DNA of 64,000 nt. It comes from Shewanella sp. KT0246. Its GTDB lineage: Bacteria; Pseudomonadota; Gammaproteobacteria; Enterobacterales; Shewanellaceae. Position 1 is the first letter of the stretch. Each line of letters opens with the position of its first letter. The notes beneath the pieces are model-generated. The model saw only the letters and a program-made list of their open reading frames with translations, was not told the origin of the DNA and searched no databases. Both the position numbers and the translations under genes were made by a program. Shown piece by piece: positions 45,004-54,364 of this stretch. The stretch lies in the NCBI RefSeq assembly GCF_019654955.1, contig NZ_BPEV01000006.1, positions 62,001 through 126,000 of the forward strand, given 5' to 3'.

Positions 45004-46746
45004 ATGAGCGTTATAGATCTAGAAAAAGAACTGACTAAGATTATAAATAAGCAATCTATTAAAGCCATTTTTCAGCCTATTTTTAATATTGGCAATCAAA
45101 AGGTTCATGGCTTTGAAGCTTTAAGCCGCGGCCCTGAACACAGCACACTTTATTCACCCGTTCCATTATTCAAAACCGCAGAGCATCATGGAAAACTCAG
45201 CGAGTTAGAAACCCTTTGTCGCAGCATTTCTATCAATGCTTTTAAAACCAGTAAGCTTAACGGTAAGCTTTTTATCAATATTTCTCCAAAAGCATTACTC
45301 GACCCTGAGCATCCAAAAGGCTTAACCTTACAGCTGATAAATCAAATGGGGTTGCGACCAGAAGATGTCGTAATTGAGTTGTCTGAGCAATACCCTGCTG
45401 ACGATATCGATTTACTCAAAGATTGCTTAAATCATTATCGAAATCAGGGGTTTTTAACTGCAATTGATGACTTAGGCGCTGGCTATTCAGGTTTACGTTT
45501 ATGGTCAGAATTATCACCGGATTATGTCAAAATTGATCGTCACTTCATTCATCAAATTGATAGCACCGCAGTCAAGCAAGAGTTTGTCCGCTCAATCGTC
45601 GAGTTATGCCAAAATTTAACCTGCAAAGTTATTGCCGAAGGCATCGAAACCCCAGCAGAACTGACGATGCTTAAGCAACTCGGTGTCACATATTGCCAAG
45701 GCTACTTACTGGGGCGTCCCAATGCAAAACCTAATACCTATATGGATTCAGAATTGGTTTCCATTCCGATGGCTCCGCAAAATCGATACTGCGAAACAGC
45801 TGAGAGCTTATGCGTCCCAGCCAATATTGCCACACCAGATACGAAACTAAAGCAACTTAGTGAGCAATTTATTAACCAGCCAGCGTTACAAGCCATTGTT
45901 ATTGCTGATAACGGACAAGCTCAAGGTATTGTCAGCCGAAATCATATCTTGGAATTATTTAGTACTCCCTACGGCAGAGCACTACATGAAAACCACCCTG
46001 CAAATGCGGTAATGGATAAACAAGTACTACAAATTGATGCCTGTGAGCCGTTATCGACTGTCAGCCAGTTACTGACATCAGAGCATTCAACCACTGTAGC
46101 GCAGCAATTTATTATTTTGCGCCATGATAAATTGATAGGAATAGGACATACCAAAGACCTATTGCAACGTATTACTGAACACCGAATTAAAGTCGCAAGG
46201 CATGCCAATCCCCTCAGCAACCTACCTGGAAACGTGCCAATTCAAGAAGAGTTAAAACGCTTACGAGCCCAGAAAAAATCCTTCTACTTAGCTTACTTCG
46301 ACTTATGTCATTTTAAACCTTATAACGATATTTACGGTTTTTCACGTGGTGATGAAGTCATAATGGAAGTGGCGAATCTATTAACTCAACATCAGCATGA
46401 ACGCTGCTTCGTTGGGCATGTGGGCGGGGATGATTTTGTGATGATTTGTACCTGCTTTGAGGCAATAAATCATAGCCAAGCAATTATTGAACAATTTGAG
46501 CATAGTAAACGCGCATTTTACAGTGAAGAACATTGGCTAGCACAAACGATACATGCCAAAGATCGACAAGACAATATGGTTGACCATCCACTGATATCCC
46601 TTTGTGTTGGCGTTTTATCACCTGAAGTCACTGTGAATACAACGGATCATGAGTTATCAATGCTTAGCGCTGAAGCGAAGAAACAAGCAAAGTTTGCTAA
46701 AAATGGCTTTTACGCCTTAAATCATAGCCAACAAAAAACGGCTTAA
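45004..46746 (+). CDS. EAL-CBS-GGDEF c-di-GMP protein
   Basis: A 580-aa soluble protein. The N-terminal EAL domain (about 1-250) looks active: EALSR, NISPKAL, ELSEQ, IDDLGAGYSG, KIDR, AEGIET and CQGYLLGRP supply the known metal and catalytic residues. A CBS pair follows (about 265-395). The C-terminal GGDEF domain (about 405-575) reads VGGDDF in place of GGDEF, and the inhibitory-site region differs, so cyclase activity is doubtful. I predict a phosphodiesterase with a regulatory GGDEF domain and nucleotide-sensing CBS. The palindromic terminator overlaps the stop codon. Confidence 0.9.
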   Translation: MSVIDLEKELTKIINKQSIKAIFQPIFNIGNQKVHGFEALSRGPEHSTLYSPVPLFKTAEHHGKLSELETLCRSISINAFKTSKLNGKLFINISPKALLDPEHPKGLTLQLINQMGLRPEDVVIELSEQYPADDIDLLKDCLNHYRNQGFLTAIDDLGAGYSGLRLWSELSPDYVKIDRHFIHQIDSTAVKQEFVRSIVELCQNLTCKVIAEGIETPAELTMLKQLGVTYCQGYLLGRPNAKPNTYMDSELVSIPMAPQNRYCETAESLCVPANIATPDTKLKQLSEQFINQPALQAIVIADNGQAQGIVSRNHILELFSTPYGRALHENHPANAVMDKQVLQIDACEPLSTVSQLLTSEHSTTVAQQFIILRHDKLIGIGHTKDLLQRITEHRIKVARHANPLSNLPGNVPIQEELKRLRAQKKSFYLAYFDLCHFKPYNDIYGFSRGDEVIMEVANLLTQHQHERCFVGHVGGDDFVMICTCFEAINHSQAIIEQFEHSKRAFYSEEHWLAQTIHAKDRQDNMVDHPLISLCVGVLSPEVTVNTTDHELSMLSAEAKKQAKFAKNGFYALNHSQQKTA

Positions 46747-46760
46747 TGAATAAGCCGTTT
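46736..46760 (+). terminator. Terminator hairpin overlapping stop codon
   Basis: AAACGGCTTA-ATGAA-TAAGCCGTTT, a perfect 10-bp stem. The preceding ORF stops inside it (TAA 46744-46746). Confidence 0.65.
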
Positions 46761-46839
46761 AGGTGTTGTTGCTACGATGAACTTAATGCTTAATGCTTAA
46801 CGCTTGAACCATCAAATAGATAAGCCTAAGAGTTAGCTG

Positions 46840-47370
46840 TTAAAGCTTTGGTTCAACCGTTTTCTTTAACCAGTCTTTTAGCATGTCTGACTCATACTGA
46901 AATGGCTTTTGATTTCGCTTTGAGCTAGTTCCATACATAAAGTTCATATCAACTAACTTCTCGTCACCTGCCATAATCACTTTATCACCTTCAGTGATGC
47001 TGTAGGTAAAAGTCATTCTTGGCGGATATAAATCCTTCACGATACGAAGCTCGTTAGCCGTTGTTGCGCCAAATGTAGGACGTAAATCCCCCGCTAAATC
47101 AACATCCGAAACTTGCATCTCAAGCTTCTGATTCGGTTTAAGAAACTTTTCAGCTTCTTTATTCAAATTTTCAGTGATGGTATCAAAAAAGCGCTGCTGA
47201 AAACGCGACTTAACTTCTGTCGCAGTTTTCAAGTCTCGATAATTTTTAGGCTCTTGCCATTCGACTTTAACTACCCCTTCCTCAGTGACTGGATTTGGGA
47301 CCACTTCTTCGTCTGCAATCGCTACATTACACATTAATGCGCCTGCAATAAGTAGATGTTTAATTTTCAT
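46840..47370 (-). CDS. DUF3016-family periplasmic protein
   Basis: A 176-aa protein with a signal peptide (MKIKHLLIAGALMCNVAIA-DE). VKVEWQEPKNYRDLKTATEVKSRFQQRFFDTITENLNKEAEKFL is the DUF3016 pattern. Periplasmic, function unknown. Single gene. Confidence 0.82.
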   Translation of the reverse strand: MKIKHLLIAGALMCNVAIADEEVVPNPVTEEGVVKVEWQEPKNYRDLKTATEVKSRFQQRFFDTITENLNKEAEKFLKPNQKLEMQVSDVDLAGDLRPTFGATTANELRIVKDLYPPRMTFTYSITEGDKVIMAGDEKLVDMNFMYGTSSKRNQKPFQYESDMLKDWLKKTVEPKL

Positions 47371-47693
47371 ATGTCGTCTCCTGGCTGTATATAACTCAAA
47401 CCTAATTTATGCCATTAGTATAAAACCCTAACCTGTATATCAGCTTAACGTAAAGTGTTTAGGTTTGCTGTAGGAAATCGCCCCATTTACATGCAAGGTA
47501 AACAATTAATGGTTGAAATAACACCAATACCTGTTCAGTTTCTATTCAGCAAGCTTTCGCTAATATACATCCCAAGCAAACGCACAGAGCCAAACAAGGC
47601 AGCAGATAAACAAAAATCTGTTAGCGTCACTGCACATTATCGCTCAAGGAATTAGCGCAAATACTAACCTACGTGTACTACTGGAGTAATAAT
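47371..47693. other. Divergent intergenic region
   Basis: 323 bp. A 66-codon frame at 47455-47655 has no ribosome site or recognisable sequence and is rejected. CTGGAGTAAT is the ribosome site of the next gene. Confidence 0.45.
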
Positions 47694-48020
47694 ATGAACA
47701 ACATCGCAACTCAAAAGACTTTTTCTACTGCCGGCATGACTAAAAAACTTTCTTTAGCCGCGACCTTCTTCGTTGCCCTAGTCGTTTCATCTTCAAGTTT
47801 CGCTTATCAATTTGATGTTGATGCTCAAGGCGAGCAAGCGATTAAAGAACATCACCAGTTAATGGAGCAACATATGGCTTCAGCAGAGCAAGAATACTCT
47901 GCAGAACTGAATCAAGACTTCGACAAGCAAATGAAAACGGCTGAAAGTAAGTTTTTAGACCAGAAATGCGAACAACGTGGAATGGACTTTGATAGCCAAT
48001 CTGAGGTTTGCGAAGGCTAA
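47694..48020 (+). CDS. Small exported helical protein
   Basis: A 108-aa protein; start at 47694 with GGAG 7 bp upstream. The signal peptide ends near SSFA-YQ. The mature part is highly charged and helical (QAIKEHHQLMEQHMASAEQEYSAELN) with two C-terminal Cys (QKCEQRG, EVCEG) that could form a disulfide. Family not recognised; probably periplasmic. Confidence 0.75.
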   Translation: MNNIATQKTFSTAGMTKKLSLAATFFVALVVSSSSFAYQFDVDAQGEQAIKEHHQLMEQHMASAEQEYSAELNQDFDKQMKTAESKFLDQKCEQRGMDFDSQSEVCEG

Positions 48021-48043
48021 TCAGATAGAATACAAATACCATA

Positions 48044-48083
48044 AAAAATGCAGTCACTGATTAAGCAGTGGCTGCATTTTTTA
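48044..48083. terminator. Bidirectional terminator
   Basis: AAAAAATGCAG / CTGCATTTTTT arms, extended inward by TCACTG / CAGTGG with one mismatch, between convergent genes. Confidence 0.85.
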
Positions 48084-48150
48084 TGGGTAAATCATTAAGG
48101 CTGACTCATAAGAGATGCTTCATTAAAGATGATTCTTTAGCAATCGTTCA

Positions 48151-48660
48151 CTAAAACGGAAAACGATCACTTAATTTAGGATAGTTTTTTCTCAAATCCT
48201 TTTTCTTGGTACTAAACTTTTTACCTTGAGGAGTATGCTGACCAGAAGGAACAAACGGTAATTCATCACCTGTTCTATCTTCATAAAGCTGACCTGCAAC
48301 TAAATCATAATCTTCAATAAACGGGTAAGCAGAGCCGTCTTTAGTTGGCCACAAAGCTAACTCACCTAAAGTGTCAGGTTCAGCAATGATTTTGTTGTAC
48401 CACTGCTCACCTAATGACAGTATGAACCCTCTAAACTCAGCAAAGGCATAATCTGAATCACAACCAGTTATGATGTATGCAGCCCCCCAGATTGCCCAAC
48501 TGTAACTGCGGCGCATCTGTTGACCAAACATTTTATCAAATGCCGCCAATGACTCATCATCAAGCAAAGCCAGTTTCTCTTTTAAGGCATCGTGGCACTC
48601 TTGCTCGGATTGTTGTGGTGCACTTCGAGTCACTAGAGACCAAAATTCTGCGTCTGTCAT
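48151..48660 (-). CDS. DUF4240 protein
   Basis: A 169-aa cytoplasmic protein. TDAEFWSLV, MRRSYSWAIWGAAYIITGCDSDYAFAEFRGFILSLGEQWY and the following acidic segment fit DUF4240, a family often found near contact-dependent or immunity genes but of unknown function. Here the neighbours give no clue. Confidence 0.82.
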   Translation of the reverse strand: MTDAEFWSLVTRSAPQQSEQECHDALKEKLALLDDESLAAFDKMFGQQMRRSYSWAIWGAAYIITGCDSDYAFAEFRGFILSLGEQWYNKIIAEPDTLGELALWPTKDGSAYPFIEDYDLVAGQLYEDRTGDELPFVPSGQHTPQGKKFSTKKKDLRKNYPKLSDRFPF

Positions 48661-48764
48661 TTTAATTTTCCTAAATTCTTTTCAAACAACTCACAAAACA
48701 GAGTCTACTCGCGCTATTCTACACCACATAAAATCTAAAACCTTACAGCCTATATCTAATCGTT

Positions 48765-49172
48765 ATGAATAAACTCAGCACAATCAGCATTAAACCGCCG
48801 CGCAGGCTTATCATTTTGATGGCATTTTACGTATTGCTTTCTATTTTAGCGTTACTGCGTTCTTACTCCATTCAAGGTATAGACCTATTTACTATTGGTG
48901 TTATTCCTGTCCTTTTTGGGCTAATAAAACGTAGTCACTGGGCGGGAATGGTATTTAAAATTTATCTTGGAATCCAAACCCTTGCCGCATTAGCGTTAAC
49001 AACCACTGCTGTCATCGCCTATCAAATTACCCCAGAGGATGTAAAAGTTGAATTTAATGGCATCAACATTCCCATTTCAGCAATTGCATTGTCAGTCTTT
49101 ATCATTCTTGGGTTTCAGTATTGGGTCGCATTAAGTAAAAAAACCAAAGAATACTTGCAGCAAGTTTGTTAG
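48765..49172 (+). CDS. Four-TM membrane protein of unknown function
   Basis: A 135-aa protein with hydrophobic segments at about 15-30, 40-55, 65-85 and 103-122 and a basic N-terminus. No conserved motif recognised. ATG has only a weak ribosome site. Confidence 0.65.
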   Translation: MNKLSTISIKPPRRLIILMAFYVLLSILALLRSYSIQGIDLFTIGVIPVLFGLIKRSHWAGMVFKIYLGIQTLAALALTTTAVIAYQITPEDVKVEFNGINIPISAIALSVFIILGFQYWVALSKKTKEYLQQVC

Positions 49173-49261
49173 TGGAAAACTGCGCAGATGTGTATTCAGG
49201 ACCAAGCTTAAGTTAAAATAGGCGTTATAAGACTCAATTCAAATAATAAGAAGTAATAAAA

Positions 49262-50059
49262 ATGAGCCATTTATCACCCAGTGAGTTATCCATTTTGCTG
49301 TTAGAACCTTCTGATGTTCAACGTAAAATTATCACAGCCAGATTAAATCAAGAAGGCGTTAATAGCATTCAAACCGCTTCGAGTATTACTGAAGCAAAAG
49401 AGATTATCGCCCGCCATACGCCAGATCTCATTGTCAGTGCATTACATTTTGAAGACGGTGAAGCAACCGAACTTTTAAGCTTCATTAAACAGAATAAAGC
49501 TTACCAAGATATTCAATTTATGCTGGTTTCTAGCGAATGCCGCCGTGAACAATTAGAGATATTTAGACAATCAGGTGTCGTTGCAATCTTACCCAAACCC
49601 TTTGATGCTGATCATCTCGCTACCGCACTGAACTCAACCATTGACTTAATCAGTAATGATGAGCTGGATTTGAGCCATTTTGATGTCCAAGATATTCGTA
49701 CTTTGGTGGTTGATGATAGCCGCATGGCCCGTAACGTCATTAAACGTACCATTGGTAACTTAGGTATCAGAGTTATCAGTGAAGCAGAAGATGGCGCTCA
49801 GGCTATTGAATTAATGCAACAGCAAATGTTCGATTTGGTCATCACCGATTACAATATGCCAAGTGTTGATGGTTTAGCCTTGACACAATACATTCGCAAC
49901 GAAAGTCAGCAATCACATATTCCCATTTTAATGGTTTCCTCTGAGGCCAATGATACTCATTTAAGCAATGTCTCTAGTGCCGGAGTTAACGCTTTGTGTG
50001 ATAAGCCTTTTGAACCCAAACTTGTTAAACAACTCTTGTATCAACTGTTAGAGGAATAA
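49262..50059 (+). CDS. Tandem-receiver response regulator (first receiver degenerate)
   Basis: A 265-aa protein made of two receiver domains and no output domain. Receiver 2 (about 145-265) is complete: VVDDSRMARN, phospho-Asp in VITDYNMPSVDG and Lys in CDKPFEP. In receiver 1 (about 8-125) the equivalent of the phospho-Asp segment reads DLIVSALHFEDG, with Ala at the aspartate position, so it cannot be phosphorylated there. LPKPFD keeps the Lys. Such proteins work by protein-protein contact. No kinase gene is adjacent. Confidence 0.87.
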   Translation: MSHLSPSELSILLLEPSDVQRKIITARLNQEGVNSIQTASSITEAKEIIARHTPDLIVSALHFEDGEATELLSFIKQNKAYQDIQFMLVSSECRREQLEIFRQSGVVAILPKPFDADHLATALNSTIDLISNDELDLSHFDVQDIRTLVVDDSRMARNVIKRTIGNLGIRVISEAEDGAQAIELMQQQMFDLVITDYNMPSVDGLALTQYIRNESQQSHIPILMVSSEANDTHLSNVSSAGVNALCDKPFEPKLVKQLLYQLLEE

Positions 50060-50270
50060 TATTTAGCTTTAGCTATTTAAGCTGACTGACATAATTGACT
50101 AGTCATATACGCCTTTGAAGTAGCTCAATCAGGTAATTTATCCCTAAAATGTCGTTTAAATGCCTTATAGCTACACATTTATCAGATAAAAGGCTTTCAA
50201 AGCCCCATGGCTTATGGCATGTTAATCTAGTTTTAAATAAACACATCTATGGAAAGCAGAGAATATCAAC

Positions 50271-50543
50271 ATGAACAAAAGTGAATTAATTGCAAAAATT
50301 GCAGAAAATGCTGAGTTAACTAAAGCTGAAGCTGGTCGCGCACTAAAGTCTTTTGAAGAAGCTGTTACTGAAGCCATGAAAAGTGGTGACAAAATTTCTA
50401 TCGTAGGTTTTGGTTCTTTTGAAACCTCAGTTCGTGCAGCACGTACTGGCCGTAACCCACAGACCGGCAAAGAAATTCAAATCGCTGAAGCGACTGTACC
50501 AAAATTCAAAGCTGGTAAAACACTAAAAGATAGCGTTAATTAA
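50271..50543 (+). CDS. hup: HU-family DNA-binding protein
   Basis: A 90-aa nucleoid protein starting [12 protein letters not shown], with the diagnostic [20 protein letters not shown] and [14 protein letters not shown]. The Pro in RNPQTG is the intercalating residue at the arm tip. Alpha or beta form cannot be told. Single gene with its own terminator. Confidence 0.95.
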   Translation: MNKSELIAKIAENAELTKAEAGRALKSFEEAVTEAMKSGDKISIVGFGSFETSVRAARTGRNPQTGKEIQIAEATVPKFKAGKTLKDSVN

Positions 50544-50561
50544 TTTAACAGCTTGAATTAT

Positions 50562-50587
50562 AAAACCTCCTACTTGGAGGTTTTTTT
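50562..50587 (+). terminator. HU gene terminator
   Basis: AAACCTCC-TACTT-GGAGGTTT followed by T-run. Confidence 0.9.
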
Positions 50588-50839
50588 ATGCCTCAAACTT
50601 AATGCTACCTACTGAATCCTGCTGTAATAACGCACAACAAAAGTGCGCCTCCGCCTCATTTTAATGCAACATTTTTGCTACAAGTCGGTGCAAAATACAC
50701 CAACCTCATGATATTAATGAATTTTTAAACATGGCACACCATTAGCAACACCTCATACAGATAAAATCAACATTGAACCAAGCTGCCCGATGAGCAAGCA
50801 ATAGGTGCAATGAATAAGAAAAACTTGAGGGAATGAAAA

Positions 50840-51532
50840 ATGAAAAAATCGTTATATAAAGCTATTGCGCTATCAACAGGTTTATTACTCAGTGGATCAG
50901 CATTAGCTGAAGTTACAGGTAATATTGGTGCGACATCTAACTACCTATGGCGTGGTGTGAGCCAAACAGATAATGGCGCTGCAGTTCAAGGTGGCATTGA
51001 TTATGCTGCAGACTCTGGTTTTTATGTTGGCGGTTGGGCTTCAAATGTCGACTTTGGTGACGGCACCTCATACGAGCTGGATATTTACGCAGGTTACGGT
51101 GGCAATATCACAGAAGACTTAAGCTATGACATCAATTATCTTTATTACGCATACCCAGACTCTCCTGGTAGCGTAGATTTTGGTGAAGTGACTGTTGGTC
51201 TAGCATGGAAATGGTTAGATGTTTCATACTCTCATACAGTGAATGGCGGAGATGATATCGCTGCTGAACCATTAGATTCAAAAGACATGATGTATGCGCA
51301 AGCTAACCTAACCTTCCCATTAACTGAAAAGTTATCACTGGGCGTGCATTACGGTTACTCAGATGGTGATGTCATCACAAGCTGGTTCGGTACAGATAGC
51401 TACTCAGAATACAATGTTTCACTCAGTGCAGATACTGATTACGGTACAGTTTCATTTACTGCATCAGATACTGACTTAGACGAAGATGATGCTAAAATTG
51501 TACTAGGTTACTCATATAGCTTTGGATTATAA
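50840..51532 (+). CDS. TorF/Gcw_chp-family putative porin
   Basis: A 230-aa outer-membrane beta-barrel with signal peptide (SGSALA-EV). The N-terminal GNIGATSNYLWRGVSQTDNGAAVQGGIDYAADSGFYVGGWASNVDF is the Gcw_chp (TIGR02001) pattern and the C-terminal YSYSFGL gives the barrel's aromatic/hydrophobic end. The strong GAGGG ribosome site suggests high expression. The solute is unknown. Confidence 0.9.
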   Translation: MKKSLYKAIALSTGLLLSGSALAEVTGNIGATSNYLWRGVSQTDNGAAVQGGIDYAADSGFYVGGWASNVDFGDGTSYELDIYAGYGGNITEDLSYDINYLYYAYPDSPGSVDFGEVTVGLAWKWLDVSYSHTVNGGDDIAAEPLDSKDMMYAQANLTFPLTEKLSLGVHYGYSDGDVITSWFGTDSYSEYNVSLSADTDYGTVSFTASDTDLDEDDAKIVLGYSYSFGL

Positions 51533-51586
51533 GACTTAATTAACGCTTTCAAAATTATGAAAGCTTGATTTAAGCATGTTAAGCAC

Positions 51587-51617
51587 AAAAAACGCCACTC
51601 ATTTGAGTGGCGTTTTT
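51587..51617 (+). terminator. Rho-independent terminator
   Basis: AAAAACGCCACTC-ATTT-GAGTGGCGTTTTT. Confidence 0.93.
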
Positions 51618-51863
51618 AATGACAAAAATAAAAGTTTTCAATTCTACAACTAAGCAAATATTTAAATAGCTGCTACATTCAAATTATGTCGCTAATTTGA
51701 TGTTTTCGCTTATGTCTATTAGCCCAACTTTATCGTTTTACTAAACATTGACGTTGCTGGCACCAAGTAACCTGTGACACTCAGGGCAGATTTACCTTTC
51801 GCTTTTCACACTTGTTTGAGCACAGGCTCAGCATCGTCAGTTAACAATGACATAGAGGGTAGA
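51618..51863. other. Intergenic before the PA3496-like gene
   Basis: No gene or strong signal seen beyond the ribosome site GAGGGT at 51855. Confidence 0.4.
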
Positions 51864-52040
51864 ATGATGGCCAATATTACTGAAACCATTCCCAATGACA
51901 CTGAAATTGAAGCTATGGTCACGCCTAGAAACAAACGTTCAGCAGAAATAATTGAACGTAAAAGGCAGGTTAAACGACGTCTAGATGATTATTTAGAACA
52001 GGCAGAATTACGAAAAAATCTTGATGATGAGTTTTTTTGA
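51864..52040 (+). CDS. Small charged protein, PA3496-like
   Basis: A 58-aa protein. Start at 51864 (or 51867) with AGAGGG upstream; the longer frame from 51774 is unlikely. The C-terminal part RSAEIIERKRQVKRRLDDYLEQAELRKNLDDEFF resembles the PA3496 family of putative envelope-integrity proteins in its helical, charge-rich pattern ending in an acidic/aromatic tail. No signal or TM. Followed by a long hairpin. Confidence 0.65.
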   Translation: MMANITETIPNDTEIEAMVTPRNKRSAEIIERKRQVKRRLDDYLEQAELRKNLDDEFF

Positions 52041-52043
52041 ATC

Positions 52044-52087
52044 AATTAACTCACTTATTGCTCGAGATTTTTATAAGTGAGTTAATT
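52044..52087. terminator. Long-stem hairpin
   Basis: AATTAACTCACTTAT / ATAAGTGAGTTAATT, a 15-bp stem with a 14-base loop, between convergent genes. AT-rich and with little T-tail, so termination strength is uncertain. Confidence 0.6.
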
Positions 52088-52109
52088 AAGCTAGCTGCAC
52101 TTTTAATCA

Positions 52110-52508
52110 TTACGATTTTAAAAAATAAGCAAGTCCACTGCATTCTAAATAAATAGAACAAGCTGGATAAATCATTTCACCGCAGTCAGCAATAATAAGC
52201 GCATTACCGCCTCTTTCTTTCGTTTGAACTTTCAGTTCTTTTTGCAAAGTATTCAAACTAGGCGCACCAAATTCTATTTGTTCGCGGGTGCTGGCGCAAA
52301 ATGTTGTCACCACTTCACCTAATGGTTCGTTGTCGTGGTTATAAAGTTCGCTCGGTTGATATACCTCAACAGTAGAGGCTACTGCTTGATAGGTAATATA
52401 TTGATCTGCATTGGTTCTAAATGACACGCCATTGCAACCACTTAGAAGTGCTGCTCCAATAAGTAATCCGCTGAAGGTTTGTATCGCTTTTCTATTGAGT
52501 TTTATCAT
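52110..52508 (-). CDS. RcsF-like outer-membrane lipoprotein
   Basis: A 132-aa lipoprotein (LLSGC, Cys25). The C-terminal half has the RcsF arrangement: a Cys in TTFCAST, then the segment KERGGNALIIADCGEM...ACSIYLECSGLAY, giving four Cys in the RcsF spacing that forms two disulfides, and the GGNAL loop. RcsF senses envelope stress for the Rcs phosphorelay. No rcsB/C/D genes are in the window and the relay is typically enterobacterial, so the partner is unknown. Confidence 0.75.
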   Translation of the reverse strand: MIKLNRKAIQTFSGLLIGAALLSGCNGVSFRTNADQYITYQAVASTVEVYQPSELYNHDNEPLGEVVTTFCASTREQIEFGAPSLNTLQKELKVQTKERGGNALIIADCGEMIYPACSIYLECSGLAYFLKS

Positions 52509-52530
52509 TTAATATCCCTTTAAAAGTAAA

Positions 52531-52554
52531 GGCATACACTCCCCTGTGTATGCC
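52531..52554 (-). terminator. Terminator after AGCS symporter
   Basis: GGCATACAC / GTGTATGCC, 9-bp stem with 6-base loop, followed on the minus strand by a T-rich tail. Confidence 0.7.
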
Positions 52555-52580
52555 ATAACATCAAACTAGCTAGAGGTTAA

Positions 52581-53945
52581 TTAGTTTTCTAAAGCTTGCG
52601 CTTTTTGCTTAGCAAAGTACTCACGTGTTAGGGCAAATACCACAGGGCTCAATAATGCGAGCGCAATCAAGTTTGGAATTGCCATCATAGCGTTCAGCGT
52701 GTCCGCCAATAACCAGATAAATTCAAGAGAGCTCACTGCGCCAATAGGTACGACGAGAGTCCACACTAATCTAAACGGTTTTACTACCTTGTCACCAAAC
52801 AAGTACTGCATACATTTTTCACTGTAAAAACTCCAGCCTAGGATAGTGGTAAATGCAAATACAGCCAGAGCGATAGCAACAATATAATTACCCATAGGCA
52901 ATGCATGAGAAAAGGCAAATGATGTTAATGCCGCGCCATTTTCGCCTGATGTCCAAGCGCCAGAAACGATAATTGCCAAGCCTGTAATAGAACAGACAAT
53001 GATGGTATCAATGAATGTACCTAGCATTGCAACTAACCCCTGTTTAACAGGTTCATTAGTTTGTGCTGCGGCATGGGCGATAGGCGCACTACCTAAGCCA
53101 GCTTCATTTGAAAATACACCACGGGCGACACCAAAACGAATCGCAGCCCAAACAGCCGCACCTGCAAAACCACCTTGAGCAGCAACGGGGTTAAAAGCAC
53201 TGTGAACAATTAATTGAAATGCAGCCGGAATTTGGTCTGCATAGACCACTAATACCGCTAAGCCTGCCGTGATATAGAATAAAGTCATTAACGGTACTAA
53301 TTTACCTGCAACATCTGCAATACGCTTAATACCGCCCATTAGTACAGCACCAACTAATACCATTAACACTAAACCTGTGACCCAATTGGGTACACCAAAA
53401 TTACTGCTCATCGCATCAGCTACAGAGTTAGTTTGCACCGTATTACCAATACCGAAACCAGCAAGTGAACCTAGAACGGCAAATGCTGTACCTAACCAAG
53501 CCCACTTACTGCCAAGACCATTTTTTATGTAATACATCGGCCCGCCGACATGATTACCGTTACCGTCTTTTTCACGGAACTTTACCGCTAATACGGCTTC
53601 AGCAAACTTAGTTGCCATACCGACTAACGCTGTACACCACATCCAAAATAGTGCGCCTGGGCCACCCAAGAATATGGCTGTTGCCACACCTGCAATATTA
53701 CCTGTACCAATGGTTGCTGATAGTGAGGTCATTAATGCATTGAAAGGGCTAATTTCGCCTTTTTCATCTTTACCTGACTCACCGCGTCCTGACCATAACA
53801 GCTTAAAACCTGTGCCTAATTTTAGGATTGGCATTAATTTCAATCCAATGGATAAAAATAATCCCACTCCTAAAATCATCACCAACATGGGAACGCCCCA
53901 TACGATGCCGTTAACCGTGTTTACAAATGCTGTAACCTGTTCCAT
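52581..53945 (-). CDS. Alanine/glycine:cation symporter (AGCS family)
   Basis: A 454-aa membrane protein with about 10-11 hydrophobic segments. AGCS hallmarks are GTGNIAGVATAIFLGGPGALFWMW, KFAEAVLAVKFREKDGNGNHVGGPMYYI and GVARGVFSNEAGLGSAPIAHAAA. It takes up alanine, glycine or a related amino acid with sodium. In Vibrio an AGCS gene is preceded by a glycine riboswitch, but I see no such element in the 5' region here. Confidence 0.93.
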   Translation of the reverse strand: MEQVTAFVNTVNGIVWGVPMLVMILGVGLFLSIGLKLMPILKLGTGFKLLWSGRGESGKDEKGEISPFNALMTSLSATIGTGNIAGVATAIFLGGPGALFWMWCTALVGMATKFAEAVLAVKFREKDGNGNHVGGPMYYIKNGLGSKWAWLGTAFAVLGSLAGFGIGNTVQTNSVADAMSSNFGVPNWVTGLVLMVLVGAVLMGGIKRIADVAGKLVPLMTLFYITAGLAVLVVYADQIPAAFQLIVHSAFNPVAAQGGFAGAAVWAAIRFGVARGVFSNEAGLGSAPIAHAAAQTNEPVKQGLVAMLGTFIDTIIVCSITGLAIIVSGAWTSGENGAALTSFAFSHALPMGNYIVAIALAVFAFTTILGWSFYSEKCMQYLFGDKVVKPFRLVWTLVVPIGAVSSLEFIWLLADTLNAMMAIPNLIALALLSPVVFALTREYFAKQKAQALEN

Positions 53946-54171
53946 CTAAAACCTCATAATGAGTTAAGTATTTATTGTTATTTTCATTATTGTTAGTTGT
54001 TGTTATCACTTAAGTTTTAATCAGCAACTATGTCCCGTATTTGCATCAAGCAAAAAAGAAGAGAATTCAGATTACCTGCATTACACACAAATTGGAAACA
54101 CCAACGCGATAATCATCTAAAATTAACTCATTAACTGTATTAAATCAGCAGATTGATTGGATTAAATTATT

Positions 54172-54204
54172 AAAAAAGGCACTTCTAATATGATAGTGCC
54201 TTTT
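54172..54204. terminator. Isolated terminator-like hairpin
   Basis: AAAAAAGGCACT / AGTGCCTTTTG, with no gene directly upstream on the plus strand. It may mark the 3' end of an unrecognised small RNA. Confidence 0.5.
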
Positions 54205-54364
54205 GCAATAGTTTTAATATTGCCGCTTTCAAAGCAGGCTTATTAACAAGGCAAAGCTGTATGGCTTACGAGCAAAGCAGAAGGGGAAAATTATTTATTA
54301 AGTATCATCTGCAAGTTATCAGCCCTGCTTGTAAGTCATTACTATATGGCGGTTTCAAAGTTCA

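Noticed and set aside
47455-47655. 66-codon plus frame
   Set aside because: No ribosome site and no recognisable sequence in the promoter region of the next gene.
53946-54160. Glycine riboswitch before the AGCS symporter
   Set aside because: Looked for the conserved GGAGAG-type and tandem aptamer features seen in Vibrio; none are visible.
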